Notes: a model not told the origin generated them from the sequence alone. A stretch of DNA of 64,000 bases from Pandoraea cepalis (GCF_902459665.1 NZ_CABPSL010000007.1:168752-232751); one strand, 5' to 3'; counted from the first letter of the stretch, positions 1 through 9,674 are shown. Program-made: numbers and translations.

Positions 1-829
1 CGATACCCGCGAGATCGCGTTCGGAGGTGACGTCGGCCAAGCCTGCCGCTCGACAAAGCGCGCGTACGTCGGCGGCCTGATGGTAGCCGTGCTCGCAGAG
101 CAGCCAGCTGTTCGGCAGCAGGCGCGACGGCGCACCGGCCACGATCGTGCGCAGGGCGGCGAGACCGTCCGCGTGATCGGTCAGCGCATCGACCGGTTCG
201 AAGCGCAGATCGCCTTGCGAGAGATGCGCGTCGCCCGACACGATATACGGCGGATTCGAGACGATGATGTCGAATGGCGCGGCATTGCCCGGCAATGCGG
301 CATACCAATCGCTGGCGAGGAAGGTGACGGAGGCCGCTAGCCCAAGCTGCCGGGCGTTTTCGCGGGCGACGTCGAGCGCGTCGGCCGAGCGGTCGAGCGC
401 CGTGACGTGGGCGTCGGGGCGGCAATGCGCAATGGCCAGCGCAATTGCGCCGCTGCCGGTGCCCAGATCGAGCACGCGCGGCGCCGGCCGGCCTTCCAGA
501 CGCGCCAGCGCCAGTTCGACGAGCAGTTCGGTTTCGGGGCGGGGAATCAGCACGGACGCGCTGACCGTCAGCGTCAGGCCGAAGAATTCGCGTGTGCCGG
601 TCAGGTACGCGATGGGTTCGCCCGCCACGCGACGCGCATGCAGCGCACGGTAGACAGCGAGCGTTTCGGGCGCCAGCGGCTCGCGGTCGCGGGTGATCAG
701 CTGCGTGCGGGACCAGCCCAGCACGTGCGAGAGCAGGATGCGCGACTCCATCGGCGGCAATCCCGGCTCGCGCAGCAGCGAGGCCACCGTGGCGACGTCG
801 TGCCCGGCGTCGGGCGCACCCAGCGACAT
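1..829 (-). CDS. prmC: PrmC, release factor glutamine methyltransferase (3' end cut by window edge)
   Basis: Methylates the glutamine of the GGQ motif in release factors RF1 and RF2, using S-adenosylmethionine, in the cytoplasm. The reading frame starts at the ATG at 829 and is still open at base 1, giving about 276 residues of a protein usually near 280-300. Visible motifs are GEPIAYLTG (about residues 70-78), the SAM-binding DLGTGSGAIA (121-130) and the substrate-binding NPPY (191-194). The start overlaps the prfA stop by one base (TGATG), so the enzyme is translationally coupled to its own substrate. It is the last gene seen of a hemA-prfA-prmC operon. The family call is secure; only the C-terminus is missing. 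Confidence 0.95.
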   Translation of the reverse strand, partial: MSLGAPDAGHDVATVASLLREPGLPPMESRILLSHVLGWSRTQLITRDREPLAPETLAVYRALHARRVAGEPIAYLTGTREFFGLTLTVSASVLIPRPETELLVELALARLEGRPAPRVLDLGTGSGAIALAIAHCRPDAHVTALDRSADALDVARENARQLGLAASVTFLASDWYAALPGNAAPFDIIVSNPPYIVSGDAHLSQGDLRFEPVDALTDHADGLAALRTIVAGAPSRLLPNSWLLCEHGYHQAADVRALCRAAGLADVTSERDLAGI

Positions 830-1911
830 CAGGCGGCCTCGCCCAGCGACGCCAACTGCTCGGCCTGATGCTCGGTGACGAGCGCGTTGATCATGTCGTC
901 GAGATCGCCGTCCATGATGTATTCGAGCTTGTAGAGCGTGAGATTGATGCGGTGATCCGTCATCCGCCCCTGCGGGAAGTTGTACGTTCGAATGCGTTCC
1001 GAGCGGTCGCCCGAACCGATCAGGCTCTTGCGCGTGGCGGCTTCCTTGGCTTGCTGGGCGCGCAGTTGGGCGTCCTTGATGCGCGCCGCGAGTACCTTGA
1101 GCGCCTTGTCCTTGTTGCGGTGCTGCGAGCGATCGTCCTGGCATTCGACGACGATGCCCGTGGGCAAGTGCGTGATGCGCACCGCCGAGTCCGTCTTGTT
1201 GACGTGCTGGCCGCCGGCACCCGACGCGCGGAACGTGTCGATACGGATGTCGGCCGGGTTGATGTCGACGTCGGCGACGTCATCGGCTTCCGGCATCACG
1301 GCCACCGTGCAGGCGGACGTGTGAATGCGGCCCTGCGTTTCGGTGGCCGGTACCCGCTGCACGCGATGGCCGCCCGACTCGAACTTGAGGCGGGAATAGG
1401 CCCCCTGACCGATCAGCCGAACGATGACTTCCTTGTAGCCGCCCAGATCGGATTCGCTGGCCGACATGATCTCGACCTGCCAGCGGTGGCGCTCCGCATA
1501 GCGCGTGTACATGCGCAGCAGATCGCCGGCGAACAGCGCCGATTCGTCGCCGCCGGTGCCCGCGCGGATTTCGAGGAAGATGTTGCGTTCGTCGTTGGGG
1601 TCGCGCGGCAGCAGCATGCGCTGCAGCGAGGCTTCCATGTCGTCCATGCGTGCCCGGGCGCTGGTGGCTTCGTCGTCCGCAAAGTCGCGCATCTCGGGGT
1701 CGAGCGCCATCTCCTGGGCCGCGGCGACATCGCTCTGGGCCTGGCGGTAGTGACGATACTGCTCGACGACGGGCGCCAACTCGGCATGTTCGCGCGTGAG
1801 CTTGCGATAGTTGTCCAGATCGCGCGTGACGTCGCCCTGGCTCAATAGGCCATCAAGCTCGACCAGACGTTGCGTCAACTGGTCGAGCTTGGCTTGCATG
1901 CTCGCTTTCAT
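829..1911 (-). CDS. prfA: Peptide chain release factor 1
   Basis: Recognises UAA and UAG stop codons in the ribosomal A site and triggers hydrolysis of peptidyl-tRNA. The 360-residue length is typical. The stop-codon tripeptide PAT lies at residues 188-190 ([13 protein letters not shown]), which marks RF1 rather than RF2 (SPF). The catalytic GGQ is at 233-235 (GAGGQHVNK). The ATG at 1911 sits directly beside the hemA stop codon with no gap, and the 3' end overlaps prmC by one base, so hemA, prfA and prmC are one transcript. Nothing unusual is seen. Confidence 0.98.
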   Translation of the reverse strand: MKASMQAKLDQLTQRLVELDGLLSQGDVTRDLDNYRKLTREHAELAPVVEQYRHYRQAQSDVAAAQEMALDPEMRDFADDEATSARARMDDMEASLQRMLLPRDPNDERNIFLEIRAGTGGDESALFAGDLLRMYTRYAERHRWQVEIMSASESDLGGYKEVIVRLIGQGAYSRLKFESGGHRVQRVPATETQGRIHTSACTVAVMPEADDVADVDINPADIRIDTFRASGAGGQHVNKTDSAVRITHLPTGIVVECQDDRSQHRNKDKALKVLAARIKDAQLRAQQAKEAATRKSLIGSGDRSERIRTYNFPQGRMTDHRINLTLYKLEYIMDGDLDDMINALVTEHQAEQLASLGEAA

Positions 1912-3192
1912 CTATTTGTCGGCGTTTCCCGAGGTGCGGAACAGTTCGGGAATGAGGTGAAGGATTTGCTCGCGCGAATCGCCGCGCGCCGTGTTCAGCG
2001 CGTGCGTCGGGCCGTGCAGGAATTTCTTGGTGAGGGACTGGGACAGCGCTTCGAGCACGGCGGCGGGGTCGTCGCCGCGCGCGAGCATGCGCTGGGCACG
2101 CTCGAGTTCGGCGAGGCGCATGGCCTCGGCCGTGCCGTGGATGTCGCGGATGACCGGCACGACGCTGCGGGCGTCGAGCCATTGCATGAAATGCTGAACG
2201 CGCGTCTCGATGATGGCCTCGGCCTGAGCGACCGCTGCCTGACGCAGCGCATTGCCTTCGCGCACGACCGCGCCGAGATCGTCGACGGTGTACAGGAAGA
2301 TGTCGGTCAGACGGCCGACTTCCGGCTCGATGTCGCGCGGCACCGCCAGATCGACCATGAACATCGGCTTGTGCTTGCGAGCCTTGATGGCGCGCTCGAC
2401 AGCGCCCAGACCGATCAGCGGCAACGTGCTCGCCGTGCACGACACCACGATGTCGAATTCATGCAGGCGCTGAGGCAGCTCGGACAGGCGGATGGCCGAG
2501 CCACCCAGCCGCTCGGCGAGCTTCTCGCCGCGCTCAGCGGTCCGGTTGGCGATGTACAGGGCTTTCGGGTTCTGCGCGGCGAAGTGCGTGGCGCACAGGT
2601 CGATCATCTCGCCCGCGCCAATGAACAGCACCTTCTGCGTGTTGATGCTTTCAAAAATGCGCTGGGCGAGTCGCACCGCGGCGGCCGCCATCGAGACCGA
2701 GTGCGCGCCGATCTCGGTCTGACCACGCACTTCCTTCGCCACCGCGAACGTGCGCTGGAAAAGCTGGTTGAGATAGGTGCCCAGTGCGCCCGCCTCGGCG
2801 GCGGTGCGCACGGCGTCCTTCAACTGGCCGAGGATCTGCGTCTCGCCCAGCACCATCGAGTCCAGCCCGCTCGCCACGCGAAACGCGTGGCGCACGGCGT
2901 CGGACTGGGGCAGGGCGTAAAGATGCGGCGCCAGATCGCTGGCCGGAATGTTGTGAAATTCGGACAGCCAGTGCACCGCGCGCTCGCGGGCCGCGGCGTC
3001 ATCGGTGACGCAGTAGATTTCCGTGCGGTTGCACGTCGACAGGATGGCGGCCTCGGGGGCGCTCGACCTGCCCGTCCACAGCCCCTTGAGCCCCGCCAGT
3101 GCCGGCTCGATCCGCTCGAACGGAAACGCCACCCGTTCGCGCAGCGAGACGGGCGCCGTGTGGTGGTTCAGGCCGAGAGCGAGCAGTTGCAT
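1912..3192 (-). CDS. hemA: Glutamyl-tRNA reductase
   Basis: Reduces glutamyl-tRNA(Glu) with NADPH to glutamate-1-semialdehyde, the first committed step of C5 haem synthesis. The 426-residue protein has the N-terminal GLNHHTAP signature (residues 7-14), the catalytic cysteine in STCNRTEIY (Cys54), and a Rossmann stretch VLFIGAGEM, followed by the dimerisation helix. It is first in the hemA-prfA-prmC operon. The start at 3192 is about 20 bases downstream of a TATAAT hexamer, so the untranslated leader would be very short. Length and motifs are all standard. Confidence 0.97.
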   Translation of the reverse strand: MQLLALGLNHHTAPVSLRERVAFPFERIEPALAGLKGLWTGRSSAPEAAILSTCNRTEIYCVTDDAAARERAVHWLSEFHNIPASDLAPHLYALPQSDAVRHAFRVASGLDSMVLGETQILGQLKDAVRTAAEAGALGTYLNQLFQRTFAVAKEVRGQTEIGAHSVSMAAAAVRLAQRIFESINTQKVLFIGAGEMIDLCATHFAAQNPKALYIANRTAERGEKLAERLGGSAIRLSELPQRLHEFDIVVSCTASTLPLIGLGAVERAIKARKHKPMFMVDLAVPRDIEPEVGRLTDIFLYTVDDLGAVVREGNALRQAAVAQAEAIIETRVQHFMQWLDARSVVPVIRDIHGTAEAMRLAELERAQRMLARGDDPAAVLEALSQSLTKKFLHGPTHALNTARGDSREQILHLIPELFRTSGNADK

Positions 3193-3217
3193 GATATGGG
3201 GGATCTAATAACCGCCG

Positions 3218-3223
3218 ATTATA
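3218..3223 (-). promoter_or_regulatory. Candidate -10 box of the hemA promoter
   Basis: On the minus strand this reads TATAAT, a perfect sigma-70 -10 hexamer, about 26 bases upstream of the hemA ATG. No good -35 hexamer is seen 16-18 bases further upstream, so the promoter would depend on the -10 or on an activator. Inference from sequence only. Confidence 0.4.
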
Positions 3224-3439
3224 GCGCGTCGACGTGATGCCCGTTTCGGAGGCGCCACGCGCCCCGCGCGCCGGGACAGCGATGCGCCATGATCGCGCAG
3301 CCGCCCGGTTTTGACAAATACGTGTCGCTTATACCCGGCATATCGTTGGTTTTCGGTCCCGGGCCCCCCGGGAGGCCTATTGCCGGCGTGCCTTGCCCCC
3401 GCTTGCGACCGGCGGTGGCGGGCGGATGTCGCGACACGC

Positions 3440-3470
3440 TTGCCGAATCGTCCGATTTCGGGGCTATACT
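3440..3470 (+). promoter_or_regulatory. Candidate promoter for the GlsB-type gene pair
   Basis: TTGCCG (3440-3445) and TATACT (3465-3470) are separated by 19 bases, slightly long for sigma-70. The -10 lies about 32 bases before the start codon at 3502. No other plausible promoter is seen in the 309-base hemA to 3502 gap. Confidence 0.3.
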
Positions 3471-3501
3471 GCGTTCGGGTTCCCATCCTTGGAGAGACGT
3501 C

Positions 3502-3756
3502 ATGGGCATCATCGGCACTATCGTTGTCGGTCTGGTCGTCGGTCTCATTGCACGCGCCCTGCATCCCGGAAGGGACAGTCTGGGCATCATCATGACCATC
3601 ATCCTTGGCATTGCCGGTGCGCTGCTCGCCAAATATGTCGGGCAATTCCTCCATCTCTACACCGAAGGCCAGTCGGCCGGGTGGATCGCGTCGATCGTCG
3701 GTGCCATCGTGCTGCTGGTGATCTACGGTGCCGTCAAGCGCAGTCGCGCCGCCTGA
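3502..3756 (+). CDS. GlsB/YeaQ/YmgE-family small membrane protein (copy 1)
   Basis: An 84-residue, very hydrophobic and glycine-rich protein of the transglycosylase-associated/GlsB-YeaQ-YmgE family, small inner-membrane proteins often induced by envelope or general stress; their biochemical role is not settled. Three membrane segments can be drawn (about residues 2-20, 27-47 and 58-78), with a polar loop after each. The ATG at 3502 is preceded by GGAGAG at 3491-3496, which decides this start over earlier in-frame ones. A second, divergent family member follows 21 bases downstream, so the two are probably cotranscribed. Confidence 0.85.
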   Translation: MGIIGTIVVGLVVGLIARALHPGRDSLGIIMTIILGIAGALLAKYVGQFLHLYTEGQSAGWIASIVGAIVLLVIYGAVKRSRAA

Positions 3757-3777
3757 CATGGCGCGCCGGAGCCGCTC

Positions 3778-4017
3778 ATGAACATTCTCGTGCTCTTGCT
3801 TGTGGGGCTGGTGGCCGGTTGGCTCGCCGGCCTCGTCGTGGGCGGCGGCTACGGCATTATTGGCGACATGGTCGTCGGCGTGATCGGCGCGTTCGTCGGC
3901 GGCTGGCTGCTGCGACACTTGGGCATTGCCGTCGGATATGGCACGCTCGGGCGCATCATCACGGCGACTATCGGCGCCATCGTGTTGCTCGCCCTGCTGC
4001 GTCTGGTGCGACGATAG
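3778..4017 (+). CDS. GlsB/YeaQ/YmgE-family small membrane protein (copy 2)
   Basis: A 79-residue hydrophobic protein of the same GlsB/YeaQ/YmgE family as the gene just upstream. It opens with MNILVLLLVGLVAGWLAG and keeps the family's glycine-zipper-like spacing (GGGYGIIGDMVVGVIGAFVGG). Three membrane segments fill nearly the whole chain and the tail is basic (RLVRR). The spacing of 21 bases to the upstream gene suggests a two-gene operon. The copies differ clearly in sequence, so this is an old duplication or two separate subfamilies rather than a recent repeat. Confidence 0.85.
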   Translation: MNILVLLLVGLVAGWLAGLVVGGGYGIIGDMVVGVIGAFVGGWLLRHLGIAVGYGTLGRIITATIGAIVLLALLRLVRR

Positions 4018-4144
4018 GCCGCACTTGGCGGGTGTCGTACGCATTTTCCCGTGTTCAGCTATCCTTGACGCCATCGCCTGGCCCAAGTCGTCTTGACGAC
4101 GCGTGCGGCATTGCCGCCACGTTTGATCCCGCCTTCCGCCATCC

Positions 4145-4185
4145 GGCGTGACCGCCGCGCCCGACAGGGGGGCGGCGGTCACGCC
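4145..4185. repeat. Perfect 14-bp inverted repeat upstream of the drug exporter
   Basis: The arm GGCGTGACCGCCGC (4145-4158) is repeated exactly in reverse complement at 4172-4185, around a 13-base loop. It lies 41 bases before the exporter ATG at 4227 and 127 bases after the small membrane protein. There is no following T tract, so it is not a classical intrinsic terminator. It could be an operator, an mRNA hairpin in the exporter leader, or a Rho-assisted end for the upstream pair. Confidence 0.6.
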
Positions 4186-4226
4186 TCGCAAGTCGCTTCG
4201 CCCGATCCCCCACATCAAAAGAACAC

Positions 4227-5726
4227 ATGTCTGCGACACGCCCTTCCATGCGGCCATTCATCGTGGCATCCGTCATGGCGGCGACCTCCATGGTTGCCAT
4301 CGAGGCCACGATCATTTCGACGGCCATGCCGCAAATCGTCGCCCAGCTTGGGGGGCTGTCCCTATATAGCTGGGTTTTCTCCGCCTTTTTGCTGGCGCAG
4401 ACGGCCATGACCGTGGTGTTCGGCAAACTGGCCGATCTCTACGGCCGCAAGCCGGTCATGCTCGTGGGTATCGCCGTGTTTCTGGTGGCCTCGCTTGGCG
4501 GCGGACTGGCGTGGTCGATGCCAGCGATGATCGTCTTCCGTCTGCTGCAGGGCGTGGGAGCGGCGTGCATCCAGCCGGTCAGCCTGACCATCATCGCCGA
4601 CTACTATCCGACCAGCGAGCGCGGCAAGGTGCAGGGTTACCTGGCGAGCGTGTGGGCCATCTCGGCCGTGCTCGGTCCGATGCTTGGCGGCATCATCATT
4701 CGTGACCTGTCGTGGTCGTGGATTTTCTGGATCAACATCCCTATCGGCCTGTTGGCCGCGGCGGGCTTCGTCGCCTATCTGCACGAGGCTGCGCCGCGCC
4801 AGCGGCCGAGCATCGACGCGCTGGGGGCCGTGTTCTTTGCGATTGCCGTGGCGGCACTGATGATCGCGCTCACCGATGCGAACGCCCTCTCCGACATGCA
4901 CGTCTGGGGTGGGGTGCTGGTGTGCGCCGTCGCGGCGCTGCTGTTCGTCTGGCAGGAGCGGCGCGCCCAGGACCCGATGATCTCGTTCGCGCTGTGGAAG
5001 CGTCGGCCGATCGCGGCGGCGAATGCGGCGACGCTGCTCTCGGGCATGGTGCTCATGGGGTTGACGACCTTCCTGCCGATGTACGCGCAGGGGGTATTGC
5101 GTCAGACGCCGGTCGTGGCGGGCATGGCGCTCACGATGATCATGGTCGGCTGGCCGATCGGCTCGACGTTCGCCGCGAAAACCTTCACGCGCTACGGCTT
5201 GCGCCGCATTCTCGTGGGCGGCAGCCTGCTGATGCCGGTGGGCGGGATTGTCTTTGCGCTGCTCGGGCCGAACAGTTCGCCGCTGCTTGCCGGGTTCGGC
5301 TCGTTCCTGATGGGATTTTCGATGGGCACGGGCAGCGTAAGCGCGCTCGTGCTGATTCAGGAGCTAGTCGATCCGTCGCAGCGCGGCAGCGCCACGGCGT
5401 CGAACATCTTCTCGCGGAATCTGGGCAGCACGCTCGGCGCGACGCTTTTCGGCGCCGTGCTCAACTTTGGTTTGACGCAATCGAGCGGGCTGGCGCCCGT
5501 CACCTCCGATCAGTTGCGGCACGTGCTGGAAGACCGGGGCGTGTCGACGCTGGCGGACCAGGCGATTCGCGCGGTGCTGCAACATTCGCTGCACCTCACG
5601 TTCCTGTCGATCCTGGCGATCTCGATCGGTGTCGTGTTGCTGCTGCTGTTGGTGCCGACCAACGCTGTCGACCGTTCGCGCGATACGTCGCGGGACAAGC
5701 CCGAGTTCGTGCCCGGCGGGCATTGA
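4227..5726 (+). CDS. MFS drug exporter, DHA2 (EmrB/QacA, 14-TM) type
   Basis: A 499-residue inner-membrane proton-driven exporter. Major-facilitator motif A is visible as GKLADLYGRKPV after the second membrane helix, and motif C, typical of drug antiporters, as AVLGPMLGG in helix 5. Length and hydrophobic pattern fit 14 helices (DHA2) rather than 12. The substrate cannot be read from the sequence; relatives export lipophilic drugs and detergents. No membrane-fusion partner of the EmrA type is next to it, so it probably acts alone. It ends 19 bases from the convergent glycosyltransferase gene. The ribosome site before 4227 is weak, and a strong inverted repeat lies just upstream. Confidence 0.9.
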   Translation: MSATRPSMRPFIVASVMAATSMVAIEATIISTAMPQIVAQLGGLSLYSWVFSAFLLAQTAMTVVFGKLADLYGRKPVMLVGIAVFLVASLGGGLAWSMPAMIVFRLLQGVGAACIQPVSLTIIADYYPTSERGKVQGYLASVWAISAVLGPMLGGIIIRDLSWSWIFWINIPIGLLAAAGFVAYLHEAAPRQRPSIDALGAVFFAIAVAALMIALTDANALSDMHVWGGVLVCAVAALLFVWQERRAQDPMISFALWKRRPIAAANAATLLSGMVLMGLTTFLPMYAQGVLRQTPVVAGMALTMIMVGWPIGSTFAAKTFTRYGLRRILVGGSLLMPVGGIVFALLGPNSSPLLAGFGSFLMGFSMGTGSVSALVLIQELVDPSQRGSATASNIFSRNLGSTLGATLFGAVLNFGLTQSSGLAPVTSDQLRHVLEDRGVSTLADQAIRAVLQHSLHLTFLSILAISIGVVLLLLLVPTNAVDRSRDTSRDKPEFVPGGH

Positions 5727-5745
5727 TCGACGCGGCGGTGCCGCC

Positions 5746-6861
5746 TCAACGCGCGACAACACGTCGTGCACGCGAGGCAGACGACTGGCCGGCCCTGAGT
5801 CGTGCGCTGAACGGCTTGCGCGCCGTCGGCATTCGGGGGCTCGATGGGTGCAACGGCGCGCGTGACGGGAGTTGGCTCACCTTCGCGCTCGACGGGTAGC
5901 GGCGTCGCACCAGGTACAGCGGCCGACCTTTCGCTTCGTAGTAAATCCGGCCAACGTACTCTCCGATCACCCCGATACCGACGAGCTGAATGCCGCCGAG
6001 GAACAGCGTGCCGACGAGCAGCGAGGCGTAGCCGGGCACGTCGATGCCGTGAATGAGCGTGCGCAGCACGATAAAGCCGCCGTAAGCGAGCGAGACGAGC
6101 GCGAGCGAGACGCCGAGATACGTCCAGCAGCGCAGCGGCACGGTGCTGAAGCTGGTAATGCCTTCAAGCGCGAAATTCCACAGGCGCCAGCCGGAGAACT
6201 TCGACTCGCCCGCGCGGCGCGGCGCGCGCACGTACTCCACGATTTCCGTCTGAAAGCCGACCCAGGCGAACAGCCCCTTCATGAATCGGCGGCGTTCGGG
6301 CAACTGCTTGAGCGCGGACACGACGCGTCGATCGATCAGGCGGAAATCGCCAACGTTCTCGGGCAGCTTCACTTCCGAGAGCCGATTGTGAATGCGATAG
6401 TAAAGACCCGCCGCGACCCGTTTGGCGACGCGGTCGCTCGCGCGATTCGTGCGCTTGGCGAGCACGACTTCCGCGCCATTGCGCCAGCGCTCGATCATTA
6501 CGGGAATGAGTGCCGGCGGATCCTGAAGGTCGGCGTCGATGGGGATGACGGCATCGCCACGCGCTTCCTCGATGCCCGCGCTCAGCGCCGCTTCCTTGCC
6601 GAAGTTGCGCGTGAAGTCGATCACGCGGATGCGCGCGTCGGCGCGGCGAAGGGCGAGCAGGGTGCCAAGCGTGTCGTCGGTGCTGCCGTCGTTCACGCAG
6701 ACGATTTCGAAACGCACGTCCGCGACGGCATCGAGCACCGGGGCCAAGGCGCGGTAGAACGTGTCGAGCACCGGGGCTTCGTTGTGACAGGGCACGACGA
6801 GCGACACAAGCGGCGTTCGCTGCGCGACGGACGACTGACGACTCTCGGTGGCGCGGGGCAT
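5746..6861 (-). CDS. GT2-family polyprenyl-phosphate glycosyltransferase (GtrB/DPM1-like)
   Basis: Transfers a sugar from a nucleotide donor to a polyprenyl phosphate at the inner membrane face. The 371-residue protein shows the GT-A opening LVSLVVPCHNEAPVLDTFY, the region VCVNDGSTDDT, the metal-binding aspartates in PIDADLQDP, and two C-terminal membrane helices as in GtrB and ArnC. A basic, Ser/Pro-rich tail of about 50 residues follows and is unusual. The start at 6861 was chosen because GAGG overlaps the TAA of the upstream gene six bases away. It is therefore coupled to the GT87 gene, which could use the lipid-linked sugar made here. Confidence 0.85.
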   Translation of the reverse strand: MPRATESRQSSVAQRTPLVSLVVPCHNEAPVLDTFYRALAPVLDAVADVRFEIVCVNDGSTDDTLGTLLALRRADARIRVIDFTRNFGKEAALSAGIEEARGDAVIPIDADLQDPPALIPVMIERWRNGAEVVLAKRTNRASDRVAKRVAAGLYYRIHNRLSEVKLPENVGDFRLIDRRVVSALKQLPERRRFMKGLFAWVGFQTEIVEYVRAPRRAGESKFSGWRLWNFALEGITSFSTVPLRCWTYLGVSLALVSLAYGGFIVLRTLIHGIDVPGYASLLVGTLFLGGIQLVGIGVIGEYVGRIYYEAKGRPLYLVRRRYPSSAKVSQLPSRAPLHPSSPRMPTARKPFSARLRAGQSSASRARRVVAR

Positions 6862-6866
6862 GGCGA

Positions 6867-8198
6867 TTACCTCGTGGGTGCGGGCGCGGTGGCCGACGCG
6901 CGGCGATCGGCGCAGGCAGGGTCGACGGCGTGCGGGGGGACAGCGACATGGGACACGGCGGGTACGTCGGACATTTCCGGCACGTGAGCGAGTCGGCGAC
7001 GGCGGCGCCACAGCATGGCGAGCGTGGCGAGCGTGATGAGCGGCATGAACTGAAACCCGAGGGGCGGCACGCCGATCAGACCGAACGCGGGGGTGAGCCA
7101 CAGCACGACGAGCCATTCGCGCTCCCCGCGCAGCCAGCCGCGCGCGATGCCGTCGCGCACATACCAGGCGATGACGAGCGAGAGCATCGCGAGATCGTAG
7201 TCGTAGAGATAGGGGCTGACGAGCGTGGTGGCGCACACGAGCGTGGCGGCGCGCAGTGCGAAGGCCGCCGGACGCCGCCAGACGTCGATCATTGCCGCCA
7301 CGGCGCCAAGCGCCACGCCAGCATGGACGATGGCGGCCAGCGTGACGGGTGCGCCCAGCATGCGTGCCATCACGAAAAACGTCGGCATGCGGGCAAGTCG
7401 CGCCTCGCCGTCGACGAGGCTTTGGCGTGCCAACGCCGTCGCGTGCAGGAACGTCGGATAGACGTCGAGACCGAAGACCAGGCCGGCGAGCAGGGTGCTT
7501 CCGATGCCCACAGCGATGCATGCGGCCAGTGCGCGCCACTCGCGAGCACAGAGAAACGCGAGCGGAAAGAGCAGGGCGACGTGCGGCTTGACGAAGAGCA
7601 ATCCGGCGAGCGCGCCCGCCCATGCGGGACGCTTGCGCAGCAAGAGCAGTGAGAAGCCTGCGAGGGCGGTGGTGTAGAGCGCGATTTGTCCGGCGGCGAT
7701 CACGAGCAGCACGCCGGGAAAGCTCATGGTGGGCAGACGGGCGTCGCGCCAGGGGGCCGTGCGTCGCAGTGCGGCGTAGTACAGGCCGAAGCCAATGCAG
7801 GCATACGCGGCGTACGCGTAAGAGAAGGGCAGCAGCGCGACCGGCGCGAGCAGAATCATCATCACGGGCGGGTAAAGCCAGGGCATGATGCCGCCCAGCT
7901 TTGCCGTCCATGGTTGAGCGGCCATCTGTGCACTCGTCATCAGATCGACGTTGTAGGCGTCGAGCGGATGCCCGTGGAGCACGAAGTAGGACGCTCCCCA
8001 GAATGGCAGGAAGTCGAGGCCGATGGGGCCGAGCTTCGGGGGCACGACGAAAAAATGCTGATAGGACCAGATGGCGAACACGGCGAGGGTGACGAACAGG
8101 CCTGCACCGCTATAGAGGCGGATGCGGGCGCGGTCGTCGGACCAATGCCGGCGCTCGGACGACGCCACTTCATCGACGGCCGACGGCTTCGATGCCAT
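6867..8198 (-). CDS. GT87/DUF2029-family membrane glycosyltransferase
   Basis: A 443-residue polytopic membrane protein of the DUF2029 (glycosyltransferase 87) family, GT-C-fold enzymes that use polyprenyl-phosphate sugars on the outer face of the membrane; mycobacterial mannosyltransferases are the known examples. Around ten hydrophobic helices are visible. The conserved early acidic motif is seen as GLDFLPFWGASY, after the first helix. The ATG at 8198 is preferred because GGGAGG stands seven bases upstream; an ATG eight codons earlier lacks such a site. It overlaps translational signals of the downstream GT2 gene. Together they suggest a small glycan or lipid modification module with no visible acceptor gene. 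Confidence 0.8.
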   Translation of the reverse strand: MASKPSAVDEVASSERRHWSDDRARIRLYSGAGLFVTLAVFAIWSYQHFFVVPPKLGPIGLDFLPFWGASYFVLHGHPLDAYNVDLMTSAQMAAQPWTAKLGGIMPWLYPPVMMILLAPVALLPFSYAYAAYACIGFGLYYAALRRTAPWRDARLPTMSFPGVLLVIAAGQIALYTTALAGFSLLLLRKRPAWAGALAGLLFVKPHVALLFPLAFLCAREWRALAACIAVGIGSTLLAGLVFGLDVYPTFLHATALARQSLVDGEARLARMPTFFVMARMLGAPVTLAAIVHAGVALGAVAAMIDVWRRPAAFALRAATLVCATTLVSPYLYDYDLAMLSLVIAWYVRDGIARGWLRGEREWLVVLWLTPAFGLIGVPPLGFQFMPLITLATLAMLWRRRRRLAHVPEMSDVPAVSHVAVPPHAVDPACADRRASATAPAPTR

Positions 8199-8520
8199 GC
8201 ATGAACCTCCCGGTGGGCGCATGAAAACGGCGATGCTCGATTACGGAGACTGCTTTGGCGGGCGTGCGGTGCGACCGACTACGCCAAGCGGGCGATGCGC
8301 ATGGTTTCGACTATCGACGCATTGCACGCGACGGAAAACACGACGCCATATTAGACGAGACGGTCTCCGAACGGATCAAAATTCCAGCGTGTCGCGACGA
8401 CGGCGCTACAGCATGTCGTCTGATGCTGGATTCTCATGGGGGCGACGTCGGGGCAAGCGGTTTGCCAGGCGGTGTCGGGCGGGGGAGGTGGGTCGGTGAA
8501 TCCTCCGCATTTCATCCCTC
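8199..8520. other. Gene-free spacer upstream of the GT87 gene
   Basis: About 320 bases with no convincing coding frame. It must hold the promoter of the minus-strand glycosyltransferase pair, but no clear -35/-10 pair is visible. The right end borders the ychF terminator. Short frames here have no ribosome site and no family resemblance. Confidence 0.5.
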
Positions 8521-8557
8521 AAAAACAAAACACCCCGGCGCGATGGCCGGGGTGTTC
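8521..8557 (-). terminator. Intrinsic terminator of ychF
   Basis: On the minus strand an 11-bp perfect stem (8529-8539 with 8546-8556, six-base loop) is followed by a T-rich tail that is the complement of AAAAACAAAA at 8521-8530. It begins 23 bases after the ychF stop. Classical Rho-independent form. Confidence 0.9.
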
Positions 8558-8579
8558 GTTGTCTTGGTAGACGATCGCG

Positions 8580-9674
8580 TCAGACGTTGAACAAGAAGTT
8601 CATGACATCGCCGTCGTGAACAACGTACTCCTTGCCTTCGGCGCGCATCTTGCCGGCTTCCTTCGCGCCTTGCTCGCCCTTGTACTGGATGAAATCGTCG
8701 AAGGCGATGGTTTGCGCGCGGATGAAGCCGCGTTCGAAGTCGGTGTGGATCACGCCAGCGGCCTGCGGGGCCGTATCGCCCACATGGATCGTCCAGGCGC
8801 GCACTTCCTTCACCCCTGCGGTGAAGTATGTCTGCAGACCCAGGAGCTTGAAGCCCGCGCGGATCACGCGATCCAGGCCCGGCTCGTCCATGCCCATGTC
8901 GGCCAGGAATTCCGCCTTGTCGGCGTCTTCCATATCCCCAATCTCTGCCTCGATGGCCGCACAGACCGCCACCACCGGCGCATTCTCGCTCTCCGCGTAC
9001 TTGCGCACCGCGTCCAAATGCGGATTGTTCTCGAAGCCGTCGTCCTTCACGTTGGCGACATACATCGTCGGCTTGGCCGTGATCAGGCAGAACGGCTTGA
9101 TCAGCGCCAGCTCGTCGTCCGACAGCTTGATCGAGCGCACCGGACGCGCTTCGTTGAGCACCGGCACCACCTTTTCCAGCACCGCCACGAGCTTGGCGGC
9201 TTCCTTGTCGTTGCCCGACTTGGCCGCCTTCGAGTAGCGTTGCAGCGCCTTTTCCGTCGTGGCCAGATCCGCCAGCGCCAGTTCCGTGTTGATGACTTCG
9301 ATGTCCGAAATCGGATTCACCTTGCCGGCCACGTGGATGACGTTTTCGTCCTCGAAGCAGCGCACAACGTGCGTGATGGCGTCCGTCTCACGGATGTTGG
9401 CCAAGAACTGGTTGCCCAGCCCTTCACCCTTGGACGCGCCCGCCACCAGGCCGGCAATGTCGACGAACTCGACCGTCGCCGGCATGATCCGCTCGGGCTT
9501 GACGATCTCGGCCAGCTTGCCCAGACGCGGGTCGGGCACCTCCACCACGCCGACGTTCGGCTCGATGGTGCAGAACGGATAGTTCTCGGCAGCGATGCCC
9601 GCTTTGGTCAGCGCGTTGAAAAGGGTCGACTTGCCGACGTTGGGCAAGCCGACGATGCCGCATTTGAGGCTCAT
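8580..9674 (-). CDS. ychF: Redox-linked ribosome-binding ATPase YchF (EngD)
   Basis: An Obg-family P-loop NTPase of 364 residues that, unlike its relatives, prefers ATP; it associates with ribosomes and is linked to the oxidative stress response. The P loop is GLPNVGKST (about residues 8-16). The GTPase G4 NKxD is degenerate (YVANVKDDG), as is normal for this family. A coiled-coil insertion follows the G3 region, and the C-terminus is a TGS domain ending [16 protein letters not shown], which is strongly conserved. It is a single gene with its own terminator. Cytoplasmic. Confidence 0.97.
   Translation of the reverse strand: MSLKCGIVGLPNVGKSTLFNALTKAGIAAENYPFCTIEPNVGVVEVPDPRLGKLAEIVKPERIMPATVEFVDIAGLVAGASKGEGLGNQFLANIRETDAITHVVRCFEDENVIHVAGKVNPISDIEVINTELALADLATTEKALQRYSKAAKSGNDKEAAKLVAVLEKVVPVLNEARPVRSIKLSDDELALIKPFCLITAKPTMYVANVKDDGFENNPHLDAVRKYAESENAPVVAVCAAIEAEIGDMEDADKAEFLADMGMDEPGLDRVIRAGFKLLGLQTYFTAGVKEVRAWTIHVGDTAPQAAGVIHTDFERGFIRAQTIAFDDFIQYKGEQGAKEAGKMRAEGKEYVVHDGDVMNFLFNV

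Noticed and set aside
3205..4257. 350-residue minus-strand frame across the GlsB-type genes
   Set aside because: Composition is dominated by Asp, His, Arg and Gln with no recognisable fold, and it covers two genes with clear starts and ribosome sites on the other strand.
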